Shown: positions 17,704-26,827 of the stretch, piece after piece
Layout: each line of letters begins with the position of its first letter
How positions within the stretch are numbered: position 1 is the stretch's first letter
Source: Cohnella phaseoli
GTDB taxonomy: Bacteria; Bacillota; Bacilli; Paenibacillales; Paenibacillaceae
Direction: 5' to 3'
DNA: 64,000 bases
Assembly (NCBI RefSeq): GCF_003386235.1
Contig: NZ_QRDZ01000001.1
Coordinates: 372,001 to 436,000, forward strand
Translations under genes and position numbers: made by a program
The notes under the pieces: generated by a model
Databases searched by the model: none
The model's input: the letters and a program-made list of their open reading frames with translations, nothing else
Told to the model about the DNA's origin: nothing

Positions 17704-18726
17704 ATGCCAACGAGCATGGCCAAGAGACTTCGACGCATTCAGGAAAATAACGATTTCTCGGGAACGATTTTGGTTAAAGAAGAATCGAATTCTTTGGCGG
17801 AGCTGAGCTTCGGATATGCGAATCGATCCGAGCAAATAGAGAATCAAACAGGGACACGATTTGGAATTGCTTCAGGATGCAAGGTTTTCATTGCGGTCGC
17901 CATTTGTCAGCTTGTAGACAGCGGGAGGCTTTCCTTCGATTCCAGGCTCAAAGACTGCGTTGATTTTGACTTTCCGAATTTCGATCAAGAAATAACCGTC
18001 CATCATCTTCTAACGCACACTTCAGGAATACCGGACTACTTTGATGAAGAGATAATGAATGACTACGAAGAACTGTGGCGCTCGAAGCCGATGTACCATA
18101 TTAGAAAACTCAAAGATTTTTTACCGCTGTTTCAGGACAGACCCATGAAATCTGGAAGTGGGACGCGATTTAGCTATAACAATGCAGGCTATATTTTGTT
18201 GGGCTTGATCGTTGAGGCAGCGAGCGGTCAAAGCTTTTCCGAGTTTGTTCAGAATCATATTTTCAACAAGGTTGGGATGAGCGGGTCGGGTTATTTCGAG
18301 TTTGACCGACTTCCAGCGCAGACAGCGCAAGGATATATTGACTTCCAGGACGGTACGTGGAAAACAAATATTTACTCTTTGCCTGCCAAGGGCGGTTCCG
18401 ACGGCGGAGCATTTGTAACTGTCCATGACATGGTCAAGTTCTGGGAAGCGCTTATGACATATGAGTTATTAAGCCCTTCAACCACAGAGAGAATGATTGC
18501 CGCTCATGCAAAGGTGGATAACGGTGACAATTATTACGGATATGGTGTCTGGATCGCGAAAAATAAAAATGACGAAATCGTAAAGTATCACGTGATGGGC
18601 TACGATCCTGGCGTAAACTTCCACTCTTCCTATTATCCGCGTAAATCGATTAAAGCCGTTGTATGTTCAAACCGGTCGTCTGGTGCGTATGACATGATGA
18701 AGTGTATAGAAGAAGAGTTTTTATAG
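17704..18726 (+). CDS. Serine hydrolase, beta-lactamase/class C PBP fold
   Basis: A 340-residue protein of the beta-lactamase superfamily. The serine nucleophile motif S57-G-C-K60 is in FGIASGCKVFIAVAICQLVD, the second motif is Y-N-N in RFSYNNAGYILLGLI, and LLTHTSGIPDYF is the typical nearby motif. No signal peptide is present, so it is probably a cytoplasmic esterase or peptidase, not a secreted beta-lactamase. Its base composition is more AT-rich than its neighbours, which may mean later acquisition. GAGGTGG precedes the ATG. The 51-bp tandem repeats begin 24 bases after its stop. Confidence 0.9.
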   Translation: MPTSMAKRLRRIQENNDFSGTILVKEESNSLAELSFGYANRSEQIENQTGTRFGIASGCKVFIAVAICQLVDSGRLSFDSRLKDCVDFDFPNFDQEITVHHLLTHTSGIPDYFDEEIMNDYEELWRSKPMYHIRKLKDFLPLFQDRPMKSGSGTRFSYNNAGYILLGLIVEAASGQSFSEFVQNHIFNKVGMSGSGYFEFDRLPAQTAQGYIDFQDGTWKTNIYSLPAKGGSDGGAFVTVHDMVKFWEALMTYELLSPSTTERMIAAHAKVDNGDNYYGYGVWIAKNKNDEIVKYHVMGYDPGVNFHSSYYPRKSIKAVVCSNRSSGAYDMMKCIEEEFL

Positions 18727-18750
18727 GTCGCCGAAAGGGGAGGGGGGGCA

Positions 18751-19311
18751 GACGTATCGGAAAAGTCCTTCCCAGGTACCTATTAGCATGGCACCCGCTC
18801 GGACGCATCAGATAAGTCCTTCCCAGGTACCTATTAGCGTGGGATCCGCTCGGACGTATCGGATAAGTCCTTCCCAGGTACCTATTAGCGTGGCATCCGC
18901 TCGGACGTATCAGATAAGTCCTTCCCAGGTACCTATTAGCGTGGCATCCGCTCGGACGTATCAGATAAGTCCTTCCCAGGTACCTATTAGCGTGGCACCC
19001 GCTCCGACGTATCGGATAAGTCCTTCCCAGGTACCTATTAGCGTGGCATCCGCTCGGACGTATCGGATAAGTCCTTCCCAGGTACCTATTAGCGTGGCAC
19101 CCGCTCGGACGTATCAGATAAGTCCTTCCCAGGTACCTATTAGCGTGGCACCCGCTCCGACGTATCGGATAAGTCCTTCCCAGGTACCTATTATCGTGGC
19201 ATCCGCTCAGACGTATCCGATAAGTACTTCCCAGGTACCTATTATCGTGGCATCCGCTCAGACGTATCCGATAAGTACTTCCCAGATACCTATTCACGCT
19301 GCATCTACTCA
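18751..19311. repeat. Minisatellite, eleven 51-bp tandem units
   Basis: Eleven head-to-tail units of 51 bp, each with the core TCCTTCCCAGGTACCTATTA and a centre containing the 8-bp palindrome AGGTACCT. Units differ by only a few substitutions; the last three are the most divergent (AAGTACTTCC). Because 51 is a multiple of three, several frames stay open, giving a 17-residue peptide repeat (ISPSQVPISVASARTYQ on the plus strand). There is no credible ribosome site or gene context for such a protein. The array fills the space between two convergent genes. Confidence 0.95.
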
Positions 19312-20108
19312 GACGGACCGTTAGGATACAATGGAGACAATTCAATGCCAACTTTATCGGCGATCAGAGTATAAAACTCTGGAAATCGTCGATCCGCGGG
19401 GCTGGGAATTTCTTCGAATGCCCGTATAAATAACCCCGCTGCCCCAATGGAAGTAAGGATGTCGCCGACAGTCCAGCTTCGCACCAACACCTTCCCCAAA
19501 TCAGAGCGCTCCTCTTCAGGCAGCAATTTAGCAAAAGCGACTTCTCCTTCTCTGATCTCATCGTCAAAGTAATTCCCGGTTGGTTGTTTTAAGTTATTCG
19601 TGTTTAGCCAAGCACGGGCGAAAGGATGAAAGTCAGTCAGGATAAGCCGGCCGTTGTCCCGTAATCTGCGACGAACTACGGAAAAGATCGAGTTAAGCTC
19701 CGCAAAATAATGCAAAATTCCGAATTCCATCAACACGATATCGTATTTGCCCAAGCTCTCTTCGTCCGGGATGGACAAGACGTCCGAGCAAATATAGTGG
19801 AGTTCAACACCGGCGGCAGCGGCTGTCTGGGTGGCATATAGTCGGTTTTCTACGGAGATGTCGACTACGGTAACCTCGGCGCCAAGCAATGCGAGAGAAA
19901 TGGCCTTTCGCCCGTGCGAGCCCAGCAGGTTAATCACTCTTTTGCCTTTCGGATCGCCGATGTACTTTAGCCAATATCGAAGATGATGCCGGTGTTCCCG
20001 CTTCAGCTCGATCGCGAGTTCATCGGGCGTTCCATACTGTTGAACCCAAGCCCGATAAGCCTTTGTTTCCCATGCGGCTTTGTTCGCAATCGCCAATTTA
20101 TCTTGCAT
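19305..20108 (-). CDS. SAM-dependent class I methyltransferase
   Basis: A 267-residue methyltransferase with a Rossmann SAM-binding fold: motif I KRVINLLGSHGRKAISLALL, acidic post-I VTVVDIS, then YDIVLMEFGILHYFAEL and LRDNGRLILTDFHPFA. The class fits small-molecule or cofactor methylases; the substrate cannot be predicted. GGGGGAGG lies upstream of ATG 20108. Its last codons lie within the final 51-bp repeat unit, so the array has grown from, or into, the 3' end of this gene. Confidence 0.9.
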   Translation of the reverse strand: MQDKLAIANKAAWETKAYRAWVQQYGTPDELAIELKREHRHHLRYWLKYIGDPKGKRVINLLGSHGRKAISLALLGAEVTVVDISVENRLYATQTAAAAGVELHYICSDVLSIPDEESLGKYDIVLMEFGILHYFAELNSIFSVVRRRLRDNGRLILTDFHPFARAWLNTNNLKQPTGNYFDDEIREGEVAFAKLLPEEERSDLGKVLVRSWTVGDILTSIGAAGLFIRAFEEIPSPADRRFPEFYTLIADKVGIELSPLYPNGPSE

Positions 20109-20425
20109 TCATATTCCTCCCCCGATTCGTTTTTCGTCCTTGGACGGTACATATTACCATTTGCGAATCGAGTTGTCCACGATGCGCTTCCTACTTGTTA
20201 GCTAAATGAGACGAGCCGCTAGCGGTGTTCCTTGCTTGGCTTTCTTTCCTATTTTCTACAAGCGCACGATAAAGTGGCGGAGAGCAGCCTATTCCTTTCG
20301 ACTAAAAACAAAAAGAAAATGAAAACGAAACAATAAAGAAACAAATTGACAAGTAAATCGGAATAAAATAGAATGAAATCACAACATCGAAGAAATTTGA
20401 ACAACTGGAAAGCGAGGTGGAATTA
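20109..20425. other. Intergenic regulatory region before the unassigned sugar operon
   Basis: A 317-bp divergent region between the methyltransferase gene (minus strand) and the aminotransferase-like gene. It holds one clear vegetative promoter and the A-rich direct repeats listed separately. No small gene or stable RNA was recognised in the rest. Confidence 0.7.
20315..20374 (+). promoter_or_regulatory. Strong promoter with DeoR-type direct repeats
   Basis: TTGACA (20346-20351) and TAGAAT (20369-20374) are 17 bp apart, close to the vegetative consensus. Immediately upstream (20315-20342) are direct repeats GAAAAT-GAAAAC-GAAAC and, after six bases, GAAAC. Read on the other strand they are TTTC-type tandem repeats, as in operators of several DeoR-family sugar regulators such as AgaR. 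The DeoR protein encoded two kilobases downstream is the likely binder; this is inference. Confidence 0.65.
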
Positions 20426-21982
20426 TTGAATTCCGTTAAAATGTCTTTATCTCAATTGCTAGGAAATCAATACATGACTGCCGTAATCTCCGCGGCGACA
20501 TCGCTGTTAGAGCTGGACAACGAAGAAGCCGAACGTCTTGCAGCAGATGAAATCGAGTTTTTGCCGGAGGCATACGTAAGCAAAATGAACGGTTTGCTGG
20601 AAAACGTAGGCAAGCCATTTGTTCCGGAGATGAAGAAGGCGCTTGCCGGAGCTCCGACGGATGCTTTCAAAAACGCAAGCAATACGAAAGCCAGTCCGAT
20701 CGGCGGATTCGGTTTCTTCCGATTAGGCGAAGACGGCAGGCTTTACTTGGCGGCGAAGAGCGAGCACTATCATACGCCGCTCGGACATAATTTCCCCGGC
20801 TATACGCTGATTGATCGCGCAAGAGCTCTCGGAATAACGAATGCATCCCACAACAATACGCGCGGCTATATTACCCGCTTGCTTGAGAGAGAGCTCATCA
20901 GGTTAATCAACGGGCTAAGTCTGGCGGATACGGACAGTCTGGACTCCATATTGGCCTCGCGCGAGGCGCAAGTGCTGAATCGCGTCATCAACCTGGAGAC
21001 CGGGTCATTGGCCTGCGAGGCCGGCATCAAAATGATGCTCGCGCGGTTTTATCAGCTTGACGGGACGTTTCCGCAATCGAAGTACGCAGATCGGACACCG
21101 GTATTTTTCGTCATGGGGGATCATGACGGCGGCGCGAAAGCGAACTATCACGGAACGACGATTTTTGCTCAATTGATGCGCGACATGTGGCCCGGTATTT
21201 ACGAAAAGATGGAAGCAGCGGGGATCTTGAAGGTTTGCCCGGTGAAAATTAATGATTGGGAAGATTTCCGGGAGAAATTCGAACACTACAATAAGCCGCC
21301 GTTCAAGGTTGCCGGATTTATGCACGAGATTATATTGATGAATTACGGGGGCATCAAGCTCGATCGAGACTACTTGCACAAGGCATACGCATTGTGCCAT
21401 AACAACGATGTCCCGATCATGTGCGACGAAATTCAATCCTGCATGTGGTATCCTACGATCTATTTGTTCCGCGAGTATGGACTGAATCCGGATTTCGTCG
21501 TGATCGGGAAGGGCTTCCCGGGCGGCCAATATCCGGCTTCCCGCATCATTACGACCGCCGAGATGGACAACTTGAACCAGTTCGGGGCATTGGTTACGAA
21601 CGGTCAGGAAGAGCTGGCGGCATTGGCTTATTTGATTACGATGAAGTTTACCGAAGAGAACGAATCCTTTATTCGTGCCATGGGCGAATATTACGAAGAT
21701 AATCTTCGAGAGCTGGCGTCTCGTTATCCCGCTCTTATTGAAAGGACAGAAGGAATGGGCCATCTTACAACCCTATTCTTTTATGAGGCACAGACAGTCT
21801 CGCGATTTACGGGTATGCTTAATGATGCGTGCATCGACGTGAGCGCTCAAACGTACAAAGCCAGCTGTCCTCCCGCCGCGCTTACGAAGCCGCCGATCAT
21901 TGCAACCAAAGAAATGATAGATTACGTGTTGAAGATCATGGGGGAAGCGCTGCAGACGATTGAAGCGCAAGAGTCGGGCTGA
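20426..21982 (+). CDS. PLP-dependent class III aminotransferase-like protein, extended form
   Basis: A 518-residue PLP-fold protein, about 70-90 residues longer than ordinary class III aminotransferases; the extra part is an N-terminal helical segment before FGFFRLGEDGRLYLAAKSEH. PLP motifs are visible: the aspartate in PIMCDEIQSCMWYP (usually DEVQ) and the Schiff-base lysine in FVVIGKGFPGGQYPASRI. HDGGAKANYHG replaces the usual GSEANE-type PLP phosphate loop, so the substrate site is unusual. TTG 20426 is chosen for its AGGTGG site; GTG 20417 and ATG 20441 are alternatives. First gene of an operon with sugar kinase, isomerase-fold and oxidoreductase genes, so it may act on an amino or keto sugar. 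Confidence 0.8.
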   Translation: MNSVKMSLSQLLGNQYMTAVISAATSLLELDNEEAERLAADEIEFLPEAYVSKMNGLLENVGKPFVPEMKKALAGAPTDAFKNASNTKASPIGGFGFFRLGEDGRLYLAAKSEHYHTPLGHNFPGYTLIDRARALGITNASHNNTRGYITRLLERELIRLINGLSLADTDSLDSILASREAQVLNRVINLETGSLACEAGIKMMLARFYQLDGTFPQSKYADRTPVFFVMGDHDGGAKANYHGTTIFAQLMRDMWPGIYEKMEAAGILKVCPVKINDWEDFREKFEHYNKPPFKVAGFMHEIILMNYGGIKLDRDYLHKAYALCHNNDVPIMCDEIQSCMWYPTIYLFREYGLNPDFVVIGKGFPGGQYPASRIITTAEMDNLNQFGALVTNGQEELAALAYLITMKFTEENESFIRAMGEYYEDNLRELASRYPALIERTEGMGHLTTLFFYEAQTVSRFTGMLNDACIDVSAQTYKASCPPAALTKPPIIATKEMIDYVLKIMGEALQTIEAQESG

Positions 21983-22018
21983 TTGTCGGATCGCATTAGC
22001 GAATTTGGAGGGATGATG

Positions 22019-22807
22019 ATGTACGAACCCGTCGGCGGAGATATAGACATCGAAGAGAGAAGAAAACGAATATTGGACTTGCTTCAGAGGGACGGCAAAG
22101 TCAAGGTGACGGATTTAAGCAAGCTGTTCGGCACTTCGGAAGTGACGATTCGCGGAGATCTGGACGGACTTGAAGGGCAAGGGCTGCTGCAGCGCGTTCA
22201 TGGCGGCGCGATCAGCAACTACAAAAACTATTACAATATGACATTCCATGATCGAACGGAAACGAACGAAGAAGAGAAGAGAAGGATAGCGACTGAAGCG
22301 GCTTCGATGATCTCGGACGGAGACACGGTGATTATCGGTTCCGGGACGACTCCTCTCTATGTCATGAGGGAATTGAAAAATCATAAAAATCTGATTGTGA
22401 TTACCAACTCCCTGCCCGTAGCCCATGAAGCCGGCTTCAATCGCAACTTGAACGTCGTGATTATGCTCGGAGGCACGATCAATTTGCAGTACGGTTTTGT
22501 TTCCGGGGACGATGCCATCAACCAGTTGAACAGATATAAGGCGGATAAGCTTATTCTCTCGTCGGACGGCGTAAGCTCCGAGTTCGGGGTAACGACCTAT
22601 CATCACCTGGAAGCGGAACTGTATCGTAGAATGATCGCTCTTGCGGACCAAAGAATTCTCGTGGCCGACTATACGAAAATCGGGCGAGCCAATTTCGCTC
22701 GAATCGAAGATATCGATAAAATCGACTGTCTCGTCTCCAATCACAACGCGAACAAGGACGAGATCGCAGCAATTAAGGAAAAAGGCGTTGAAGTAAGAAT
22801 AGTCTAA
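22019..22807 (+). CDS. DeoR/GlpR-family transcriptional regulator
   Basis: A 262-residue sugar-phosphate-responsive regulator. The N-terminal helix-turn-helix is RRKRILDLLQRDGKVKVTDL and LFGTSEVTIRGDLDGLEGQG; the C-terminal DeoR sensor domain has IIGSGTTPLYVMREL and the late motif RILVADYTKIGRANFARI. ATG 22019 is the third of three consecutive ATG codons and has the best spacing from GGAGG. It is embedded second in the operon it probably controls. The effector should be a phosphorylated product of the FGGY kinase encoded next. Confidence 0.92.
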   Translation: MYEPVGGDIDIEERRKRILDLLQRDGKVKVTDLSKLFGTSEVTIRGDLDGLEGQGLLQRVHGGAISNYKNYYNMTFHDRTETNEEEKRRIATEAASMISDGDTVIIGSGTTPLYVMRELKNHKNLIVITNSLPVAHEAGFNRNLNVVIMLGGTINLQYGFVSGDDAINQLNRYKADKLILSSDGVSSEFGVTTYHHLEAELYRRMIALADQRILVADYTKIGRANFARIEDIDKIDCLVSNHNANKDEIAAIKEKGVEVRIV

Positions 22808-22850
22808 CGGTGAAATCGGGCCAAGCCTGCTACCGAGAAAGGGGATCGCG

Positions 22851-24320
22851 ATGTCAGGCGGAACGAACCGAGAGCATGCCTATCTGATCGGACTTGACAT
22901 TGGAACGTCTGCCGTCAAAGGAGTATTGATGTCGGTTGAAGGTTCGATTAAATCTCGGGAAAAAAGCGAGACGGCCTATCAAAGGATGGATGACGGCGGG
23001 ATTCAATTTGACGTTCGCCAGTTGTACCGTTTGACGGTTGACGTCATCCGCAGACTGGCTGACGCTTTGCCTCAAGGAGGCTCCATTGCCGGGCTCAGCA
23101 TCGCTTCGGCCAGCGGGAACACCGTGCTGGTGAACGAGCGGGGCGAGCCGATGATTCCGGCGTTTAGCTGGATGGATCAGCGCGTAAACGACGAGATGAA
23201 CGCGGTGTTCGGGAAGCTGGATGCCGACGAAGTACACGATACGGTTGGCTGGCCGCTGCTTGATACTTTCCCGCTCGCGCATCTCGCCTGGCTGAGATGT
23301 CATGAACCGAAGCTGTTGGATGCATCGTCCGTCATCTGCATGAGCACGGATTATCTTCATTTCAGATTGACGGGCAACTGGAGTATCGATCGCTCGACCG
23401 CCACCACTTTTTATTTGCAGGATCAGAAAACGGCGCAGTGGCATTCGCCCTATTTGCAACAATTGGGCATACCGGAGAGCAAGCTGCCGCCGATTCGTTC
23501 CACAGGGGACGTCATTGGCTATATTACTTCAGAGGCTGCGGACGAGACTGGTTTAGTACAAGGAACGCCCGTCGTGCTTGGCTCTTTCGACCATCCTTCC
23601 GCGGCAAGAGGAACCGGAATTCTCGACGAGGGGCAGCTGCTCATTTCCTGCGGTACTTCCTGGGTTGGGTTTTGGCCGGTAAAAGACAGACGCCAATCCG
23701 TGTCGCTGCGAATGCTGACGGATCCTTTTCTTCAACCTGCGGGACCGTGGGGCGCGATGTTTTCGCTTCCCGCGATCGCAACTTCAATAGACGACTACAT
23801 CCGTAAGTATATTGCCGACGGACCGGATCGTTATCGCGAATTCGACCGTCTGGCCGAATCCGTCAGTGCCGGGGCGGGCGGACTTCTCGTCAATCCGAGT
23901 GCGGAGGAGATTCCCGGCGATCTTGTGCAGGCCGGGAAAGCACAAATCGCAAGAGCGCTTATGGAAGGCACCGCGTTCCTCTTGAAAGCGCAAATCGACA
24001 AGCTCGAAGCGAACGGCACAAGGTTTGCCGCCGCGACAATGGTAGGGGGGCCGTCCGAGACGTTTCCATGGCCGCAAATCGTGGCCGACGTGCTTGGCAT
24101 GGATATTCGCACGGTCAACGGTTCCTGCGCGGGAGCTGCCGGAGCCGCGATGATAGCGGGGATAGGCGCGGGGCTGTATTCCGATGAGCGGGATGCGCTA
24201 AAGCAATTGTCTTTCCCCGAGCTTGTTCGGAAGCCGGACCCCGGTACGACCGCGATCTATCAGGCGCAGTACAGGCAATTTATGAACAAGTATATGAATC
24301 TCGGGAGCGATGCAAAGTGA
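22851..24320 (+). CDS. FGGY-family carbohydrate kinase
   Basis: Phosphorylates a sugar, keto-sugar or polyol with ATP. The 489-residue protein has the actin-like ATPase fold: LIGLDIGTSAVKGVLMS at the N-terminus, AFSWMDQRVNDEM, STDYLHFRLTGNWSIDRSTA, and the C-terminal ATP motif AATMVGGPSETFPWPQIVADV with AGAAGAAMIAGIGAGL. The sequence resembles xylulose/gluconate-type kinases more than glycerol kinase, but the substrate is not determined. GTGA overlap with the next gene shows tight coupling. It is the only kinase in this operon, so the pathway probably passes through its product. Confidence 0.9.
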   Translation: MSGGTNREHAYLIGLDIGTSAVKGVLMSVEGSIKSREKSETAYQRMDDGGIQFDVRQLYRLTVDVIRRLADALPQGGSIAGLSIASASGNTVLVNERGEPMIPAFSWMDQRVNDEMNAVFGKLDADEVHDTVGWPLLDTFPLAHLAWLRCHEPKLLDASSVICMSTDYLHFRLTGNWSIDRSTATTFYLQDQKTAQWHSPYLQQLGIPESKLPPIRSTGDVIGYITSEAADETGLVQGTPVVLGSFDHPSAARGTGILDEGQLLISCGTSWVGFWPVKDRRQSVSLRMLTDPFLQPAGPWGAMFSLPAIATSIDDYIRKYIADGPDRYREFDRLAESVSAGAGGLLVNPSAEEIPGDLVQAGKAQIARALMEGTAFLLKAQIDKLEANGTRFAAATMVGGPSETFPWPQIVADVLGMDIRTVNGSCAGAAGAAMIAGIGAGLYSDERDALKQLSFPELVRKPDPGTTAIYQAQYRQFMNKYMNLGSDAK

Positions 24321-25378
24321 AAACGTTGTTTGAAGTGAAGGACGTCGACCAAAAGTTCTACGAGCAGAAACTGAGAGATTTTTTGCCGGATAAAATTATA
24401 GATATCCATACGCATGTATGGTTGGACAGCATTCGAAAGCCCTCCTCTTCCGTGCCTGTGAGAGCGGTAACATGGCCGACGCTGGTCGCCAAGGACAATT
24501 CCATCGAGGACCTTTTCGAGACTTATCGGCTGATGTTTCCCGGCAAGGAAGTGACGCCGCTTCTCTTCTCCCAAGTCAGCATGGACTATGACATTGCCGG
24601 TGGAAACGAATATGTCAAGAGCTGCGCGGAACGGCATCGTTTGCCGTCCTTGATGGTCGCGAGACCGCAGCAGAGCGCCGCGGAATTCGAAGAGGGGATA
24701 GAGCGCGGCGGTTTTCTAGGCTGCAAGGTGTACTTGAATTTTGCCGATCCCTACATCCCGGAGAAGGAGATCCGGATTTTCGATTTTCTGCCGCACCATC
24801 AGCTGGAAGTGCTGAATCGGCATGGCTGGATGGCGATGCTGCATATCCCGCGGGACGGCCGACTGAAGGACCCGGTCAATTTGGCGCAGATGCTGGAAAT
24901 CGAACGCAACTATCCGTCGATAAAGCTCATTATTGCCCACGTAGGAAGAGCATACTGCCCGGAGGATGTAGGCGATGCCTTTGATATTTTAGCAGAAACG
25001 CGAAACATGGTATTCGACTTCAGCGCCAACACGAATACCGAAGTATTCCGCCAGCTGATCCGGGCGGTCGGACCGAAGCGAATTTTGTTCGGCAGCGACT
25101 TTCCAATCTTGCGAATGCGTACGAGACGGATTTGCGAAAACGGCAATTATGTGAATTTGGTTGCGAAAGGGATGTACGGGGACGTGTCGGGAGATTCCCA
25201 CATGCGCGAAGTCGAAGGAGCGGAGGCGGATTCCCTGACGTTCTTTATGTACGAGGAGATTGAAGCTTTTCGCGCAGCTGCGACAGCGGAAGGATTAAGC
25301 AAATCCGACATCGAGAATATTTTCTACGGTAACGCCCGATCCCTCATCGATAGCATAGAGAAGGAGCAACGCAAATGA
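24317..25378 (+). CDS. Amidohydrolase-family metal-dependent hydrolase (Amidohydro_2)
   Basis: A 353-residue TIM-barrel hydrolase. Metal ligands are visible as the HxH of KIIDIHTHVWLDS, a histidine in KLIIAHVGRAYC and the aspartate in RILFGSDFPILRMRTRRI. Members of this branch hydrolyse lactones, decarboxylate, or cleave C-C or C-N bonds; none can be chosen here. Both ends overlap neighbouring genes by four bases (GTGA and ATGA), so it is translated with them. A lactonase or deaminating hydrolase step would fit a sugar pathway. Confidence 0.85.
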   Translation: MKTLFEVKDVDQKFYEQKLRDFLPDKIIDIHTHVWLDSIRKPSSSVPVRAVTWPTLVAKDNSIEDLFETYRLMFPGKEVTPLLFSQVSMDYDIAGGNEYVKSCAERHRLPSLMVARPQQSAAEFEEGIERGGFLGCKVYLNFADPYIPEKEIRIFDFLPHHQLEVLNRHGWMAMLHIPRDGRLKDPVNLAQMLEIERNYPSIKLIIAHVGRAYCPEDVGDAFDILAETRNMVFDFSANTNTEVFRQLIRAVGPKRILFGSDFPILRMRTRRICENGNYVNLVAKGMYGDVSGDSHMREVEGAEADSLTFFMYEEIEAFRAAATAEGLSKSDIENIFYGNARSLIDSIEKEQRK

Positions 25379-26766
25379 ACAATCTGAAAATCGGACTGCT
25401 GCCTTTATATGTCAAGCTCTATGACGATATCTGGCCGGAAGCAAGAGAACGGGTTGATGCATTTTGTCTTACGATTGTCTCCGAAATGGAAAAAAGAGGA
25501 TTGGAAGTCGAACAAGCGAAGGCGTGCAGAATCAAGCCGGAATTCGAAGCGGCGGTTCGAGCGTTCGAGCAAGCCGAAGTGGACGCTATCGTAACCTTGC
25601 ATTTGGCCTATTCGCCTTCTCTTGAATCCGCCGACGTCTTGGCAGCTACCGAGCTTCCTTTGATTGTGTTGGATACGACGCCAACCTACGATTTCGGTCC
25701 TTCGCAGCACCCGGACGAAATTTTGTACAACCATGGCATTCATGGCGTTCAAGATATGTGCAACCTGCTCATCCGCAAGGGCAAGAGCTTTCGGATCGAA
25801 GCCGGTCATTGGGCGGATTCCGACGTCCTGGATCGGGTCGCAGACAACGCGAAAGCCGCGAAAATCGCTAAAAAGCTTAGAAACGCCAAAGTCGGCTCGA
25901 TCGGCAAACCGTTTGACGGTATGGGGGATTTCCGGGTGCCGACGGACGAGTTGCGCAGCGGGATCGGGATCGAAGCGATTTTCGTAGATTCTCTTGATTC
26001 CGGTAACGCGTTCGACTCGATCTCCGAGGAGCGTATAGACCGGGAGATGGAATTGAACGCGGTTCGTTTTCACTCCGGTACGCTTGATCCGGAAACCCAT
26101 CGGCAATCGACAAAGGCGGATCTTGCGGTCAGAGATTGGATCGAACGGAATGAACTGACGGCATTCACCGCCAACTTCCTGGAAGTGACCCGTGCGTCGG
26201 CGCTGCCTTGCATGCCGTTTCTAGAAGCGAGCAAAGCGATGGAACGAGGCATCGGCTATGCGGGAGAGGGCGACGTGTTGACCGCCGCGCTAGTAGGCGC
26301 GCTGCTGTCCGTCTACCCGGACACTTCATTCGCGGAAATGTTCTGCCCGGATTGGCACAACAACCTGATTTTTCTGAGCCACATGGGCGAAATGAATTTG
26401 CGAATCGCTGCGGGAAAGCCCGATCTTATGGAAAAAAGCTTTCCGTTTACGGATGCCGGCAACCCCGTCGTCGCATACGGCAAATTCCGCGGCGGTCAAG
26501 CGGTCTACGTCAATTTGGCTCCGGGACGAAACAACTCCTATTCGTTGCTTCTGTCGCCAGTGGAGATGGTGGAAGGAGATGGCGAGGACAGAATGAGAGA
26601 TGTCATTCGCGGATGGTTCCAACCCGTCATTCCGGTCGCCGATTTCCTAACCGCATATAGCGAGCATGGAGGGACGCATCACGGCGTAGTCGTGTATGGC
26701 GACACGATCCGAGTTTTGGAACGGTTTGGAAAGATAATGGGCTGGAATACCGTCATTATTAAGTAA
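25375..26766 (+). CDS. L-fucose/L-arabinose isomerase-fold protein, unassigned substrate
   Basis: A 463-residue protein of the fucose/arabinose isomerase superfamily. VDAIVTLHLAYSPSLESADV and LPLIVLDTTPTYDFG match the first Rossmann-like domain. The region with the expected metal-binding residues is TAFTANFLEV, GIGYAGEGDVLTAALVGALL and FAEMFCPDWHNNLIFLSHMGEMN. Compared with AraA (44455) and FucI (29318) it is a separate branch and shorter than FucI. It may isomerise a less common aldose, or have become a different aldose-ketose enzyme. Coupled by ATGA to the preceding hydrolase gene. Confidence 0.82.
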   Translation: MNNLKIGLLPLYVKLYDDIWPEARERVDAFCLTIVSEMEKRGLEVEQAKACRIKPEFEAAVRAFEQAEVDAIVTLHLAYSPSLESADVLAATELPLIVLDTTPTYDFGPSQHPDEILYNHGIHGVQDMCNLLIRKGKSFRIEAGHWADSDVLDRVADNAKAAKIAKKLRNAKVGSIGKPFDGMGDFRVPTDELRSGIGIEAIFVDSLDSGNAFDSISEERIDREMELNAVRFHSGTLDPETHRQSTKADLAVRDWIERNELTAFTANFLEVTRASALPCMPFLEASKAMERGIGYAGEGDVLTAALVGALLSVYPDTSFAEMFCPDWHNNLIFLSHMGEMNLRIAAGKPDLMEKSFPFTDAGNPVVAYGKFRGGQAVYVNLAPGRNNSYSLLLSPVEMVEGDGEDRMRDVIRGWFQPVIPVADFLTAYSEHGGTHHGVVVYGDTIRVLERFGKIMGWNTVIIK

Positions 26767-26827
26767 TAGCGAGTTCCGAGCAATGAAGTGAATCGGTCTG
26801 ATTAAAGGATAGAGGAGACCTAGCGAC

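Noticed and set aside
17704-18726. Secreted class C beta-lactamase
   Set aside because: The fold and the S-x-x-K and Y-x-N motifs fit the superfamily, but there is no signal peptide and the final K-T/S-G motif is not clear, so only a serine hydrolase is called.
18751-19311. CRISPR array
   Set aside because: The repeats are contiguous 51-bp units with no variable spacers and no cas genes nearby.
18650-19351. Minus-strand open frame of 233 codons and plus-strand frame of 178 codons across the 51-bp array
   Set aside because: The unit length is a multiple of three, so frames remain open automatically. No ribosome site, family match or promoter supports a protein; the minus frame also overlaps two real genes.
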